A model generated the notes under the pieces. The model saw only the letters and a list, made by a program, of their open reading frames with translations. It was not told where the DNA came from and ran no database searches. DNA of 64,000 nucleotides from Sarcomyxa edulis (Eukaryota; Basidiomycota; Agaricomycetes; Agaricales; Mycenaceae). Made by a program: the position numbers and the translations under genes. The stretch spans positions 210,840 through 274,839 of the forward strand of contig QUOL01000027.1 of the NCBI GenBank assembly GCA_009761415.1, given 5' to 3'. Positions 47,861 to 59,858 of this stretch are shown here, one piece after another; position 1 is the first letter of the stretch, and every line of letters begins with the position of its first letter.

Positions 47861-48771
47861 TTAGGAACTCATACCGCATAAAGGTAGGAACGTACGGGCG
47901 CGGATGTGTTCGGATACGACGGTTGGAATAATCCAGCACAATGAGTCTCCCGCCTGCCTCGCCGTGCCTATCTCCCTGTAACCTGTATTCTCGTCTTTCA
48001 ATAGACTGTATTCTTCCGTGTGTCGTACGACGGGCCATATATATTCCTCTCCGTCGGTTAAGAAGCGTTCTTGAGTGCATCGGACGAAGTTGTTGAAGAC
48101 GAATGTAGTATGCGGGAACAAAGATATCGCTCTCTGTGAGGAAATGAAGTTCATAGTGTTGGCTACGTTCCCGAACGAGATTTTCGTCAGGTTTGCGAGG
48201 GAGGAGGGTAAATGTACGCACTTGTAGCACAGAACAACAGGAATCCCACGGGATCTCCGTGCACGACATGGACTGCCACTGTGGTGTCGTTGGACGGGAT
48301 TTTATGAAAGAGGAACGTGTAAACTCGATATGCGGTTGAAGAGAACGTGGATGTGAATCTGGAATCCCCTGGGTAGCTGTACCTTTCCGACGTTAAGAAT
48401 TGTACGATTAGTCTGAGCGAATCTCGGTCTATACAGATGTCCAGAGCTACGGCGTACGGGGAAGACCTGGCGAAGAAGTGAGATACAGATGGTCCGCATA
48501 TGATGGCTCTGGACTCCTCGAGGACTGAGAGGAATCTTTCGACGTCCTCGAACCACGCTCTCATCAAGTCCCTGGGATTCCACCTAAAATTTATGTACTC
48601 CTTTGTGACACACCACATGTAGAAATTCGTCTTTGCCATCAGCAATATCGTTGGGGCAGGCCATGACTCGAAGAATCGACGCACAAAGATATGACCTCCT
48701 CGAGCGAGACTGGTTTCGATGAGGGAGTGCGAAGTGGAGCTGATGCGATGAATGTGCTTGCTGAATGGCAT
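47861..48771 (-). CDS. F-box/nucleotidyltransferase-like family protein, copy A
   Basis: Two exons. Exon 1 starts MPFSKHIHRISSTSHSLIET and includes a helical F-box-like N-terminus, FRWNPRDLMRAWF and the position of a nucleotidyltransferase motif, here AIICGPSVSHFFARSSPYAV followed by ALDICID. Exon 2 begins after a phase-1 intron and carries the family signature TNTMNFISSQRAISLFPHTT. Its paralogue at 61-62 kb has a canonical GS...SDLDIFL motif at the same place. In this copy GS is GP and the first Asp of DxD is replaced (ALDICID), so catalytic capacity is doubtful. The family is multi-copy in Agaricomycetes. I know of no proven function; a Skp1-binding and nucleotide-related role is inference. 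Confidence 0.65.
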
Positions 48772-49083
48772 CCTGCTCGTGTCCTTTCATAACTGGTCTT
48801 TTATAGGATGCGTACTGGTAGGAAATAAAAAAAATGTGGTAAGTATATGTTCATATGGTTTATTTATGATGGGGTTCAGTGATTTGTCAATTTACAACAT
48901 GGACGCGGCGTCTTAAATCTCTGGTAGTTTCACTGGGAACTGCTGTTGCTTGCTGGTAAGTTATATTATAATCATATGGGATTACTCATAGTCCCGTCTT
49001 CCAGTATAAAAACTTTACTGTAGAGCGGACTGGGAGCCCTGTTAATCCCCCTCGATATCTCTTGGCGCTTTACTAGTCTGCGT
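48772..49083. other. Divergent promoter region
   Basis: About 310 bp between the start codons of copy A (minus) and the SKP1-like gene (plus). An A-run (aaaaaaa, about 48828) is present. No specific site was recognised. Confidence 0.35.
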
Positions 49084-49851
49084 ATGATGTCTGACTCTTG
49101 GATCGTGTTGATTTCCTCTGACGATATTCGCTTTCCTGTCAATGTCGAGTCTGCGTCTCTCAGCTTGGTCATTCGGCGGACAATTCAAGGTAGTTCGCTC
49201 TTTGCCGTGATGTGATCGGTCGCTGAAATACTATTCGGCATTGCAGAATTGGGTTCTCGCGATGAGCCGATACGTTTGAAGGGCGTATCAGCGACAGTTC
49301 TGGCTAAGGTGCGCGTGTCGGTCCCTAAGGATGTTGCAGGCTCACCATTCAGCGTTCAGGTCATAGAATTCTGCGACCATCACCGAGGAGAGCCGGACGA
49401 TCCAGACGGACCCCTCGAAAGTCCTCCTTACTCTACGGAACTCGATGAGTGGGATGGGAAATTTATTGCTGTGGGACACGAGATGTTGTTCGATCTCATA
49501 TTGGCTTCGCATTACTTGGAGATTGGATCCTTGATGTGAGTTGAATTGTTTCTGTTCGCACCTCTCCAATAACGAATCCCGATATCAAGGGATGTTGGCT
49601 CTAAACGCGTGGCAAACATGGTGAAGGGTAAGACGGTGGAAGAAATTCGTACCGAATTCGGGATTGTCAATGACTTTACCCCTGAGGAAGAGGTCAGCCT
49701 AACTCCTTTCTATGGTACTGTCACTTTCTTTCTAACTCAGAATCAAGGCGGAACTCCGGAAGGAAAATGTGAGAAATCGATTTCCCCTCCGTCTATCGTA
49801 GCGGTGAATGTTCTGACTGATCTTCGTTAGGAGTGGGCTGAGCATGCTTAG
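49084..49851 (+). CDS. Divergent SKP1-like protein
   Basis: Five exons (49084-49189, 49247-49308, 49360-49535, 49590-49692, 49831-49851) give 155 residues in frame. N-terminal [20 protein letters not shown], then [20 protein letters not shown], then [20 protein letters not shown] and [20 protein letters not shown] are hallmarks of Skp1, which links F-box proteins to Cul1 in SCF ubiquitin ligases. The N-terminal POZ half is clearly diverged and the linker before the final EWAE is shortened (EEE joined to EWAEHA). An alternative exon in the last intron (49742-49769) would instead give a tail ending PEGK. The C-terminal helices that contact F-boxes are conserved, so F-box binding is plausible. 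It is probably an accessory paralogue rather than the housekeeping SKP1. Confidence 0.85.
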
Positions 49852-50094
49852 GCATCGGCTGGTTGAGGGATGCGCGTAGCGTTTGCAAGCAGTAATTTAG
49901 ACATACGTCTCCCTGTTTCCGTGCTTATATGGTATATATTGTCGCAAATGCCTTGTGCATGTGCTTGTGGGATACATATAGTGTGAGCGGTAAAGGTCGG
50001 GAATCCGGAATCCGGCCCAAACTTTCCTTGCTTATGCGATACAATCAAGTCTTGATGGACGAGTCGTTTTCGACCTCTACACGACATAGTAACT

Positions 50095-51060
50095 ATGCCC
50101 TGCGGAGGTCTTGACCTTTACATAGCGGCGGAAGGTCTCTATCGTCGAGGTATTTTCGAGGACGCTTTCGACCTGTATCGACGATCCGTCAAGAAAATCC
50201 TGAAGGAAGACGATGTCACCTGTCTAATGCCTATGACCGTACCGATTGACTTGCCTCAGGAGGTTTTGGGGTATGTGTGGGTGAATTTTGTGGGGTGTTT
50301 TCGGGACGTGAATATGTCGTTTACGCAAGGTGCGCATGGTCGAGTCGCAGTCTACCGTTTGTTATTCTGATCTTTTCATCGACAGAGAACTCGCCTAAGG
50401 CATACAAGCTGCTTCGTTCCTTCTGTCCTTCTTCTGGCCTTGCCACTCGATCTTATGCACAGTCAGATGCTGAGGTGCTCGCGAAAGGGATGAAGATTAG
50501 CGCTGGTCTGACTTTGGGGTTAATGGCATGGGACAGACGGGATCGGTCCACTGCAGTCAAACGATATGTTGAAGCTCTGGATCTTGCTCGTTCTCATCCA
50601 CCATTCTTCCGTGGTTCGACTGCAGACAACTGTGTCCATCTCGAGCGTTGGGTGTTGTCTGAGGTCGAGGTCATCCGAGCTAACTTGGCCATTATTGTCC
50701 GTAACGATGCCGCAAACCTGAGCGACTTGGGCGGTTGCGCCACCAATAGGCGAAACGTTGTGACTCTCCGGAATACCAGGATTGAAGGTGATGGCACGGT
50801 CGGAATGGGCAGCGATTTCATGGTGGCCACTGACGGGTGCTATCTCTGTGGAAAACGAGGGATAAGATTGCGACAATGCTCTTCTTGTACAAGTGTTAGA
50901 TGTGAGTTGCTGCGTAACCCGGTGTTCTGCGACTGACTGCGTCACAGATTGCGACGAAGTGTGCCAAAGAGCAGATTGGAGGTGAATCGATCAGCATCTG
51001 ACATGTTGTATGCCCGCAACTGAATCTCACCGGAGAACTCATAAGCCCCGGTGTATGTAA
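50095..51060 (+). CDS. MYND zinc-finger protein, 269 aa
   Basis: Four exons (50095-50329, 50386-50901, 50948-50981, 51036-51060) join in frame. The N-terminal 230 residues are helical (LDLYIAAEGLYRRGIFEDAF, SAGLTLGLMAWDRRDRSTAV), possibly TPR-like. The C-terminus is a complete MYND finger spread over three exons: CYLCGKRG, CSSCTSVRYCDEVCQRADWR and THKPRC. MYND fingers bind proline-rich peptides and occur in many basidiomycete proteins. The two terminal exons are only 34 and 25 nt long, but their cysteine/histidine ligands fit the MYND pattern exactly, which supports the model. The partner is unknown. Confidence 0.8.
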
Positions 51061-51380
51061 CTTGAACGTTGCACAGTGTTTCTCGTTCGTGACACGTTTT
51101 GAAACTGGTACGCCTAAATCCAACGTCTTAAGTTCCGTCGCGAACTGACTTGTATGTGGGTTCAATTTATTTCTCAACAAAATTCATATGTTCTGGGATC
51201 AGACTGAGACAGAACGTCCTCGATGATTGGCGAACTTTCGTTCTGTTATGTGTAGCGTACTAGTCGATGTTTGATGGTTGTCGGTTCATGGCTCAATGTT
51301 GGAAAATCAAAAGATCTATTCTGTCCTGAAAGATCTTATTCTACAGTATATCATTGCAGGCTGTTGTCCTGCTTGAGCTT
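51061..51380. other. Intergenic region between convergent genes
   Basis: About 320 bp between the MYND stop and the ribonucleotide reductase stop. No feature seen. Confidence 0.35.
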
Positions 51381-53015
51381 TCAAAAGTCGTCCTCGGTGG
51401 AACTACTTCTAGTCAGCGCGCGTCTATAGCATATTTTGAGAAAACGTACAACGATTTCCGGGACTCGGCCTCGGATCCCGGTGCTGCTTGAGGATTGTAT
51501 GGCTGTATATGTGCGACGCGATATTCCGATACTCGTTTCTCGAAAAAGTTTGATTTTCCTTCTAGTGAAATCATTTCCATGAACGGGAACTGGGTGTGTT
51601 GTTGTCAGTGTATACTCGAGGCTCTATGGAGTTTAACGTTCTCACCGGGTTTGTAACATTGAAGATTGGTGGATAATGAAGCATCGACAATAGGTGATCC
51701 ATCACGAACTCGATGTACTGTTCCATCAAGTAGGCCGACATTCCTAATAGAGGAGTTCGGATGGCATCTGAGGATTCACGGCAAGGTCAGCCTGGTTCGG
51801 TATTTCCGAGCATGTTACGTATACCTCGAGCGAACTGTTTCTCCAATTCGACTACCTCGAGCGCCATTTTATGCACGACAGCGATCAGTGGTCGTTCGTT
51901 TATATGTTCCAGAAGTAAGCATGCGAAGCGAGTGTGTAATCCTTCGTCTCGTGAAATCAACTCGTTTGAATAGCATAATCCTGGCATGACTCCCTTCTTT
52001 TTGAGCCAGAATATGGATGCAAAAGACGAGGAGAAGAACACCCCCTCGACCATCGCAAACGCTATGAGCCGTGTCTGGAAGGTCGACGAGTCGTCGTGAA
52101 TCCACCTCAGGCACCATTCCGCCTTTGCCTTTATCGTCGGAAATTCGTTCATGGCGTTGAAGAGACTTGTCCGTTCCTGAGGATCTTGTACTAGGGACGA
52201 CAGCAATAGCGAGTATGTCTCTGCATGGATATTCTCGCTTTGTTCCGGCGTTAGAGCAGTCTGCATGAGAACAGCTGATTACGCACATCATTATTTGAAA
52301 CCCGTAGAAGCATCGTACTTCCGCCACTGGTATCTCGGTTGAGAATCGTTGAACGAGGTTCTCGTTAACTATCCCGTCTGATCCTGCGAAGAAAGCCAGA
52401 ACGAGCTTTATGAAATGTCTTTCGTTCTCGTTGAGTTTGTTGTTCCAGTCTACCAAGTCCTTAGATAGGTCTATCTCCTCCGCAGTCCAGAAGGAAGCCT
52501 CCGCTTGCTTATACAACGACCATATCTGTAGCGTTCGACGAGTAAATAAGCATCCTGTGCCACCGATTAAGCAGTATCCATTTACCTCGTGATATCTGAT
52601 CGGAAACAGTACGAAACGAGATGTATCTGATACCAGCATGGTGTCTTCAACTTTTGTCCCGCCTGGCATTTTATCGGATGTTTCTAACGATTCATTGTAT
52701 ACCCTGGTTGACTTCGGATCAGTGTGTATGTCGTTAACAGAACATGGGTAACGTACTCGAGAAGACCTTCTATATGACGCCTACTCATATAGTCCGAGTC
52801 CGACGAAGAGTCGTATCCTCCAGACTGCGACCCCGATTCCGAGTGGTCGTCGTCCCCTGCTTCTGTAAAGGGTTCTTTAGAGTGACATTCGGTATAAGAT
52901 TAGCGTGGTAGCTATTTTTCGATAACGAAGGGTTTTAACCTTTTGATTCGTCGAGATTTGGATCCTGCACTCGATCGTCTTCTGTTGATACGCAAGCGTC
53001 GTGGTATCTCGTCAT
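51381..53015 (-). CDS. RNR2: Ribonucleotide reductase small subunit (class Ia R2), divergent paralogue
   Basis: Eight exons sum to 1251 nt, i.e. 416 residues. R2 reduces ribonucleotides with the large subunit by generating a tyrosyl radical at a di-iron site. All expected ligands are visible: Asp in [12 protein letters not shown], Glu and His in IENIHAE, Glu in MVEGVFFS, Glu and His in SRDEGLH, and the radical Tyr in HAETYS. The C-terminus ends STEDDF with the terminal Phe needed to dock on R1. Key joins: IRYHE to [13 protein letters not shown] to IENIHAE, FAR to [20 protein letters not shown], and a 25-nt last exon (51381-51405). The N-terminal extension is acidic and Ser-rich. An acidic/serine linker ([12 protein letters not shown]) precedes the tail. 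Compared with housekeeping fungal R2 as I recall it, many positions differ, which suggests an accessory copy. Confidence 0.88.
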
Positions 53016-53601
53016 GATACCCTGTATATGTCGTCAATAGATAAGCTGTGTGGCATGAGCGCTACAGAATCCTCGTACCTGCCCGTCTTCTGTAGTATTG
53101 GCGATTTGCTTTGCGCGAGTCTCTTTAAATAGGCGGTGATGTTGTGGGTACATGACAAACCACTCCGTCTAGATGATATATTCACCATGTTGTTCAAAGC
53201 TTTATTTACGGTGTAATCACTGTGTTTATGAAAGCTGACATAAGTCAAAAATTGGTATAAAACGTTTGTCATTTGTCATATATTCGTACCTTTGATTTAC
53301 CATAGTATCACTGTAGATCACGTAACCGTTCGCGGGTGGTATTTAAAGGCATGTTGAGTGACTTTTAGAGCGTGATTCTGGTCCATAAGCTAGGGTGAGT
53401 CGACTAATCACTCTTAGTCGATATGACGGGGTTTCTCAATGGTTTCAATGCTGATACGAAGGTGTCTTCCGATTGGGTCACTTTTGCCGTCTACACCTAT
53501 ATTGCATTTGAAAACAGGTATGGGCGAGGTTATTGAGGGCTTCGACATTGTGCACGGTCAGTGGATGGCATAGTCACGTCGTGACCCAGTGTGAACTTAC
53601 A
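53016..53601. other. Spacer between R2 and RepHel genes
   Basis: About 590 bp separating divergently transcribed genes. No gene is supported. If the Helitron is short, its 5' terminus could lie here, but I could not identify a convincing TC-start end. Confidence 0.35.
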
Positions 53602-56600
53602 ATGTGGACTGCAGACTCCTTAACCGCCATGGAAGCTGTCGGGACGGCGAGCGCGATGGATCTAGCGGAAGGTGCGCCCTGTCGAAGTAATCGTAAGTAT
53701 AATTCAATTGACAGTTCCGGATTGCCTAGATCTGGTGTACGAGAGGGTCGCCGCGTCTGCTGGAGCCTCCTTGAGTTTGGTATCGTCCGCCATTCCCGTC
53801 TACCGTCTGAATTGTGAATACAATTACATATCTTGCTCTCGATCCCCTTCGACTCTTCCTTCTCTGGCTGACGAGCGTAATCTCATTGTCTGCATGCCAC
53901 CGTCTACGCTGGTTCGTGCGTTCCGATTCGTGACGGCAAAGGAGTTGAAAAAGATCTGTGTGCACCACGGTATCCGCTCATCTAGTTCGTTTAAGATAGA
54001 ACATCTGAGAGGATCGTTGATGATGCATAATTGCGTACCTCGTTGCGGCCTTCTTTATTATATATTTCAAGGCCGTACCAAAGCTCGGATTAACGTCGAG
54101 TGGAAATTTGCGTGCGAAACCATAGCTGTAGACCGGCATAAGAAGCATGTTGAGGCGCAGGGACAGGGGGAATACAGAGAAGACGATGGCGATATATTCC
54201 AGTTGGAGCATTGCGACGAAGTTGATAGTTACGACGAGACCGAAACTGGGGAAGCTGGACATCTCGATGTGGCGAGCGAGGAACTCCGTCTCTCTATTAT
54301 AGACGAATGGCAGACCACCATGTCTACAGCAAATATGCGGAGAAGAGGATGTGCGGTTTGTGCTAGGCTTACACCGGAGTCGTCTATCGTCAGTCTGAAT
54401 GCAGCGTCTGTCCCATTGTATCTGTTGAGGAACGATGATCTTCCCGAACATATACGCCCCAAAGAATATAATATGGCTGCTTACGACATGGCCATCCTCC
54501 ATTTTCCTGGGTTAGCGAACAAAACCAGGATGGGTATAATGTTCGTTTGTGAAACCTGTGCGAGCAGTCTTCGAGGGCACGTTATGCCTAAACTATCCTT
54601 GGCCAATTGGTTGTATTACGGTTATTCAGCGCTTACTCCGACTGTCAAACGAGCCTTTGACGAGGCATCAACTTTCGATCTGATGTTAATAGCTCGCGCC
54701 CGCGCAAGCAGTATATGTTTCCGGTTCGGTTCCAACACGAGTGTCGGTAGCGAGGATTCGGAAGGTGGAGGAGTCGGTGCTGTTCATGGGTTGAGAAAGG
54801 GCATTAGGGGAAATGTCATGGTGACCCCTCTGGATGCAACGAGATTGACCGATGTTCTGCCTCCTGGTTCTCGTTCGATTTCCGATACTGTGTGTGCTGT
54901 CTTTGTAGGGAAGAGCATGCCGACTCGCGCTACAATCGCAAAGATGAGTCCGGTGTTGGTGAGGAAGAGTAGGGTAAAGATCCTCATTGAATTTCTGTTA
55001 CAATACAACCCGCATTATCGCAGAGTCGATGGGTTCAAGGGTTTCAGCGCGGAAAACTTGAACCGTCTTTTTGGCAAAGATGATTATGACAAAGATGACG
55101 CGGTCCCTTGCTCGATGGATGTTGGACATGTACAAGTCAACGATGCTGTGGACTCTGCGACGTCCGACTATACGCCGCGAAACGAATACGAAGTCGGTGG
55201 TGGCGAGATACTCATGGAAAATGTAGGGTTTACGTCGGGAGACGATTCACCTCAGAGTTATCGTGACATGAAACTGAAAGCATTAGGCCATTGTCTGAGT
55301 GGGGGATCCTTTGTATCGTCTCGGAGAGGATCTAAGATGATACCGGATTTTGACAATCCTTATCTATTGTCTTGGTTGTTTCCCCATCTCGATCCATGGG
55401 GAATAGGAGGATTCCATCACCCTAAACGGAAGAGGGATATTTCCATGGATGAACAGCTCTCTCATCTATTACAGTTAGACGGCGGTCGGTTCGATAGGGA
55501 CCCCGAATTCGCGTTCGTCTTCTATAACATTAGACAGAAGAAGTTAGTCTCCCATAATGTGCGGTTCAGGGTTCCGCAGGCCCGTTATAGACAGATTGTG
55601 AAAGACTTACTGGATGTGAACGTCGAACAGCTTATGGCGTTGCGATCGACATTCAGAGACGATCCTATGTATCACCCGGTCGATGATCGAGAGAAGGCGT
55701 TGGTTCGTCTGCTCGCTAACGTTAGCATGGTGGGGAGTAACATACCAGGGAGCGCTGCTTACAAGGTGGCATTGAGGAACGAGATACGGGCCGTCATCAA
55801 CTACAGAGGCGCGCCCACTCTTTTCATTACCTTAAATCCTTCGGATGTGGACCATCCCCTCGTGCGTTTGAATGCGGGACATGATATAGACCTTGAAGAT
55901 ATTGCTCGCGGTGAAGATCTAGATAAATGGGGTAGGATGTTGTTAGCTGCGAAGAACCCCTCCGCGTGTGCCCTGTTTTTTCACAGCATGATAAATGGGT
56001 TCGTTTCGATAATCCTACGTGCGTCAACTGGTGGTAGAGGACTCTTTGGGAAGTGTACGTCGTACTACGGTTCGGTAGAAGCGAATGGTCGAGGAACCCT
56101 TCATTGTCATATGTTGGTTTGGTTGGAAGGGCATCCTTCTCCGCAGTTGCTCCGAAGCAGGATGGAGTCTTCTCAAGATTATAAAGAGAAAACGTTCCGT
56201 TGGTTGGAGTCCATAATCAAGTGCGAATTGCTTGGAACGCTTCAAGAAGTGATAGAAACTGAAGGCCCCCTGCCGCGTCCGAAACGGAGTATTGAGACGG
56301 GTGATCCTCATCCTGGGACGATTCCAGCTCCGTCAGTGAGGAGTATGGTTTCGTCTAGACAATTCCGATTGGATTTCGAAGGTTTTGTCAATTCATTGGT
56401 CAAAGAATATAACTGGCACGTCCATACCTCTTCGTGTTGGAAGCATCTCGGTCGTCGGCAGGTTCGCGATGATCACAACTGTCGCATGGGAATAGACGGC
56501 CACACTCTAGCGAAAACCACTATTGACTCGGAGACTGCCTCCGTCCTTATGAAACGTCTTCATCCTCGCATAGCCTCGTTCAACGATGTAGTGATTTTCC

Positions 56601-59578
56601 TGCTCAAATGTAACATGGACATCAAATTCATTGGTTCGGGGGAAGCAGCAAAGGCTTACTTATATTATATTACCGACTATATAACCAAACCGTCCTTGCC
56701 GGTTCACGTAGGACTGGCGGCGTTGTCGTATGCTATAAAACAGACAAGCGTCAGATTTCCGACCTTTACCGGTAAAGAGCCCGAGGGTGATTTTGACTTA
56801 CATAGAGGAGCCATGATCATTACTGTCAATAGCATGATGGGTCATCAGGAGATCTCTCATCAGCAAGTCATGAGCTATTTGATCGGAGGAGGCGACCATT
56901 ACACGCCCGATACGTTCCAGACGCTACATTGGGGTGTGTTCAAGGCTCTGGCCCGCTATCACGATGAGAGTCTCAGCACTGTTGAGTCCGGTCTCCCAGA
57001 GCCTTCCGTGATGCTCCAGCTTGGAAAGCGTTCCATAACGGCGTCCAACCAGGCTTTGGATTACATTTACCGAACCGCCGATAGAGAATTCGATAGCATG
57101 TGCTTATACGAGTTCTTCGAGATGACCAAGAAGGTGTCTCTACCTACCGCATCCAAAGAGCTCCTTCGAGCAGGTCATCGCGAATCCATGGGGAAGATCA
57201 TTGGAGGGTTTCTCAGTAACGAGCATCCGCAATATAACAGTCACGTCTTGCGACTTCGAAAAAATCCGGTTGTTCCCGTGATTTTGGGCGATAAAATTCT
57301 CAATCCTGAGCGAGGCGACGGAGAACTTGAGGAATGGTCGAAAGACGTCATGTTGTTGTTCATTCCTTGGCGGTCTATACGTGAGTTGAAAGGTGGTTGC
57401 AAAAATTGGACGGCAGCCTTTCAAGAAAAGCACTGGATGATTCAACCCAAGTACAAACGTGTTATCCGAAATCTCAATGTTCTGTCCGAATGTCGTGATG
57501 CTCGTGGTGAATTGTCTCGGAAATGGAGAGATGAACGTAGGAAAGACGATAGGCGCTTTGAGGTCGATGATGCACTGGAAGCCATGTTAGGACAAGAAGA
57601 GGAGGTACAGCGAGCGAACGTTTTCGATGCTTTCGGCGTGCCCGGGGACGATGGTGATGCTGTGGGCGCTTGTGACGTTGTAGATCAACTCGGGGTTCGG
57701 AATAATGCCTTGCTCGACTTTTGTCTCCCGTTGGATGTGGATCCAAGTGAGACCATGCATCGAGATAATGGCGATGTGACGGAAGTCGAACGTTGTGATA
57801 GAGGTGGTATTGAAGCTCATGCGAATTCTATGTCGGACTTAAAACGTAAGCGTAGGCCCGAGCATGGAGTCTCCTCCGAGGGAGAGGTCCGCAGGCGAAG
57901 ACGTACGTCTGGAAACGACCCGCGGACGACCGTCGGCGACGTCGACTCGTCGTTCCAGTCGGGAAGGGTCGGCTACGCGATGCACAACGTTGACTACTCT
58001 TCCGATTGGTCTGTAGTTGACGAAGTGATTCGGGATATGAATATGGGGGACAATAACGAGCAAACAAGGGCATTGCGTATAATGGCCAGACGAGTTATCG
58101 AAGGAGGGCCTCAATTGCTTATGTACGTTGCGGGAGTCGGTGGGACCGGAAAATCCCATTTGATCAAGGCATTGGTTAGTCTGTTCGAACGCCTTGGTCG
58201 TCGCGACGAACTACTTCTCGGTGCGCCCACTGGAATTGCCGCCGTCCTAATAGGAGGGTATACTATGCATTCATTAAGTATGACGAATCCTCATCGAAAA
58301 TCAAAGGACACACAGGAATTGGTGGCTTTATGGAGAGGTGTCAAGTTTCTTGTCGTAGATGAGATATCCATGGTGGGGTCGTTGTTCCTCAGTCAGTTCT
58401 CGTCCCGCCTGAAACAGGCTATGGCAGAAGATCCTGTGACCTCGTCTCAACCGTTCGGCGCCGTGAATGTAGTCTTTTTAGGAGACTTCGGACAACTCAA
58501 ACCTCCTCGCCAGCATTCCCTGTATGCATATCAGCTGGTCCAAAACCCATCGTTCGAAGAGAGTAGAAATGTCGATGGAATCAACGCGATGAACGGAGCC
58601 TTCCTGTGGAGACAAGTGAATGTGGTCGTGAAGTTGACGAGGAACCATCGCCATCACCAGGATCGAGACTATGCCAATCTGCTTGAACGTATTCGTGCTG
58701 GGGAATCTCGTCCGGGTGCTTCGCGGTTTTTGAACTCTGAATGCACAGATGACCTGGAGTACTTAAGGACTAGAGAACTATCCCATATCGTAGACCATGA
58801 TCCGGAATCACTACGCCATTTCAGAGACGCCCCAGTGATTGTGGGAAGTCGGGAAGTCAGAGACGCAGTGAACGCCAAATACGTTGCGTTTCATGCTAGA
58901 AGGCTCATGCAATCTGTCCACGTGTATCACGCCGTCGATTCTGTGAAACGGGTAAAGGTATCCGGAGTTGTCAGAGAGAGGTTGTGGAAGAGAAATTCGC
59001 GAGAGACTGGCGATTCGCTAGGGCGGTTGCCGCTGTTTGTTGGGATGAGAGTCATGGTGACGGAGAACTTGGCTCTGACCAAAGGCGTTGTGAATGGAGT
59101 CGAAGGAGTTGTACACAGCATCAAATACACCCAAGATGAAACTGGAATTAGGTTCGCTTCGGTGGTGTATCTCCGCATAGATGGAGTGGACATGGGAATA
59201 CCTGGAGTGTCATCCGGATTGGTGCCTATATTTCCCGAGACAGTAACGTTCGAGTATAAGTACAGATCAGGTGAAGCCATTAAATCTCGCACCGTTTCGC
59301 GAAAGCAGTTGCCGTTACTGCCATCTTACTCGTACACTGACTTCAAAAGTCAAGGGAGGACGTTGGATCGAGCTATAGTCGATTTAGCTACCGCCAGAGG
59401 GCAGGGGGTGTACGTCATGCTCTCCAGAGTCAAGACTCTCGGCGGTCTTGCTATCTTGCGATGGTTTCCGTCGACAAAGATCTACCAGCGTCTCTCTGAG
59501 GACATGCGTAACGAATTGGTTCGCGTGGACTTCTTGGATAGTGTCACTAATGAGGCTTATACTGCCGGAAGATTGTAG
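53602..59578 (+). CDS. Helitron RepHel (HUH Rep endonuclease + PIF1-type helicase)
   Basis: One short intron (53672-53714) joins MWTADSLTAMEAVGTASAMD to an uninterrupted frame, giving about 1977 residues. The N-terminal part has Cys pairs (CAVCARL, FVCETCASSL) and PKLSLANWLYYGY, as in Helitron-associated N domains. The Rep region has FITLNPSD near residue 730, the HUH-type HCH in GTLHCHMLVWLEG near 820 and the tyrosine motif YLYYITDYITK near 1005. The SF1 helicase has Walker A GVGGTGKSH near 1495, APTGIAA, Walker B VVDEIS near 1570, LGDFGQLKPP, LTRNHRH and FKSQGRTLDRAIVD. This protein nicks, unwinds and transposes Helitrons by a rolling-circle mechanism. No stop or frameshift interrupts it, so the element may be active or recently active. 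Confidence 0.92.
53602..59578 (+). mobile_element. Helitron, autonomous core (termini unresolved)
   Basis: Presence of an intact RepHel gene defines a Helitron, but its ends are not resolved, so only the core is delimited. Helitrons begin with TC and end with a hairpin followed by CTRR, without terminal inverted repeats or target duplication. A weak candidate 3' end lies at 63945-63975. Neighbouring genes between 47.8 and 63.8 kb may be cargo or host DNA. Confidence 0.6.
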
Positions 59579-59858
59579 AATTCGATAGTAACTTGACATT
59601 GGTATTTAGATAAAATTGACACCACATTGCGTTGGTTATGGCGTTTGTCATTGTTGGAAAGCTGTTGCGCCTGGAGGGTTTTCTTCCTTAGGTGGGTCGT
59701 TAGTGTCGACAAAGTGAATCAGATACTGCGTAGGGCGACTTACTACCATGACCGGTTGGCGTACTTGGCTCTTCGCCGCGACAATGCTTGCCATATCCAC
59801 CTTTATATATTGAACGACGAACTGAGCCGGTCGCTACGTGATGAGTCTGGGTAACCAC

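Noticed and set aside
53978..54502. 174-codon minus frame inside RepHel
   Set aside because: Lies wholly within the RepHel coding frame and has no own features.
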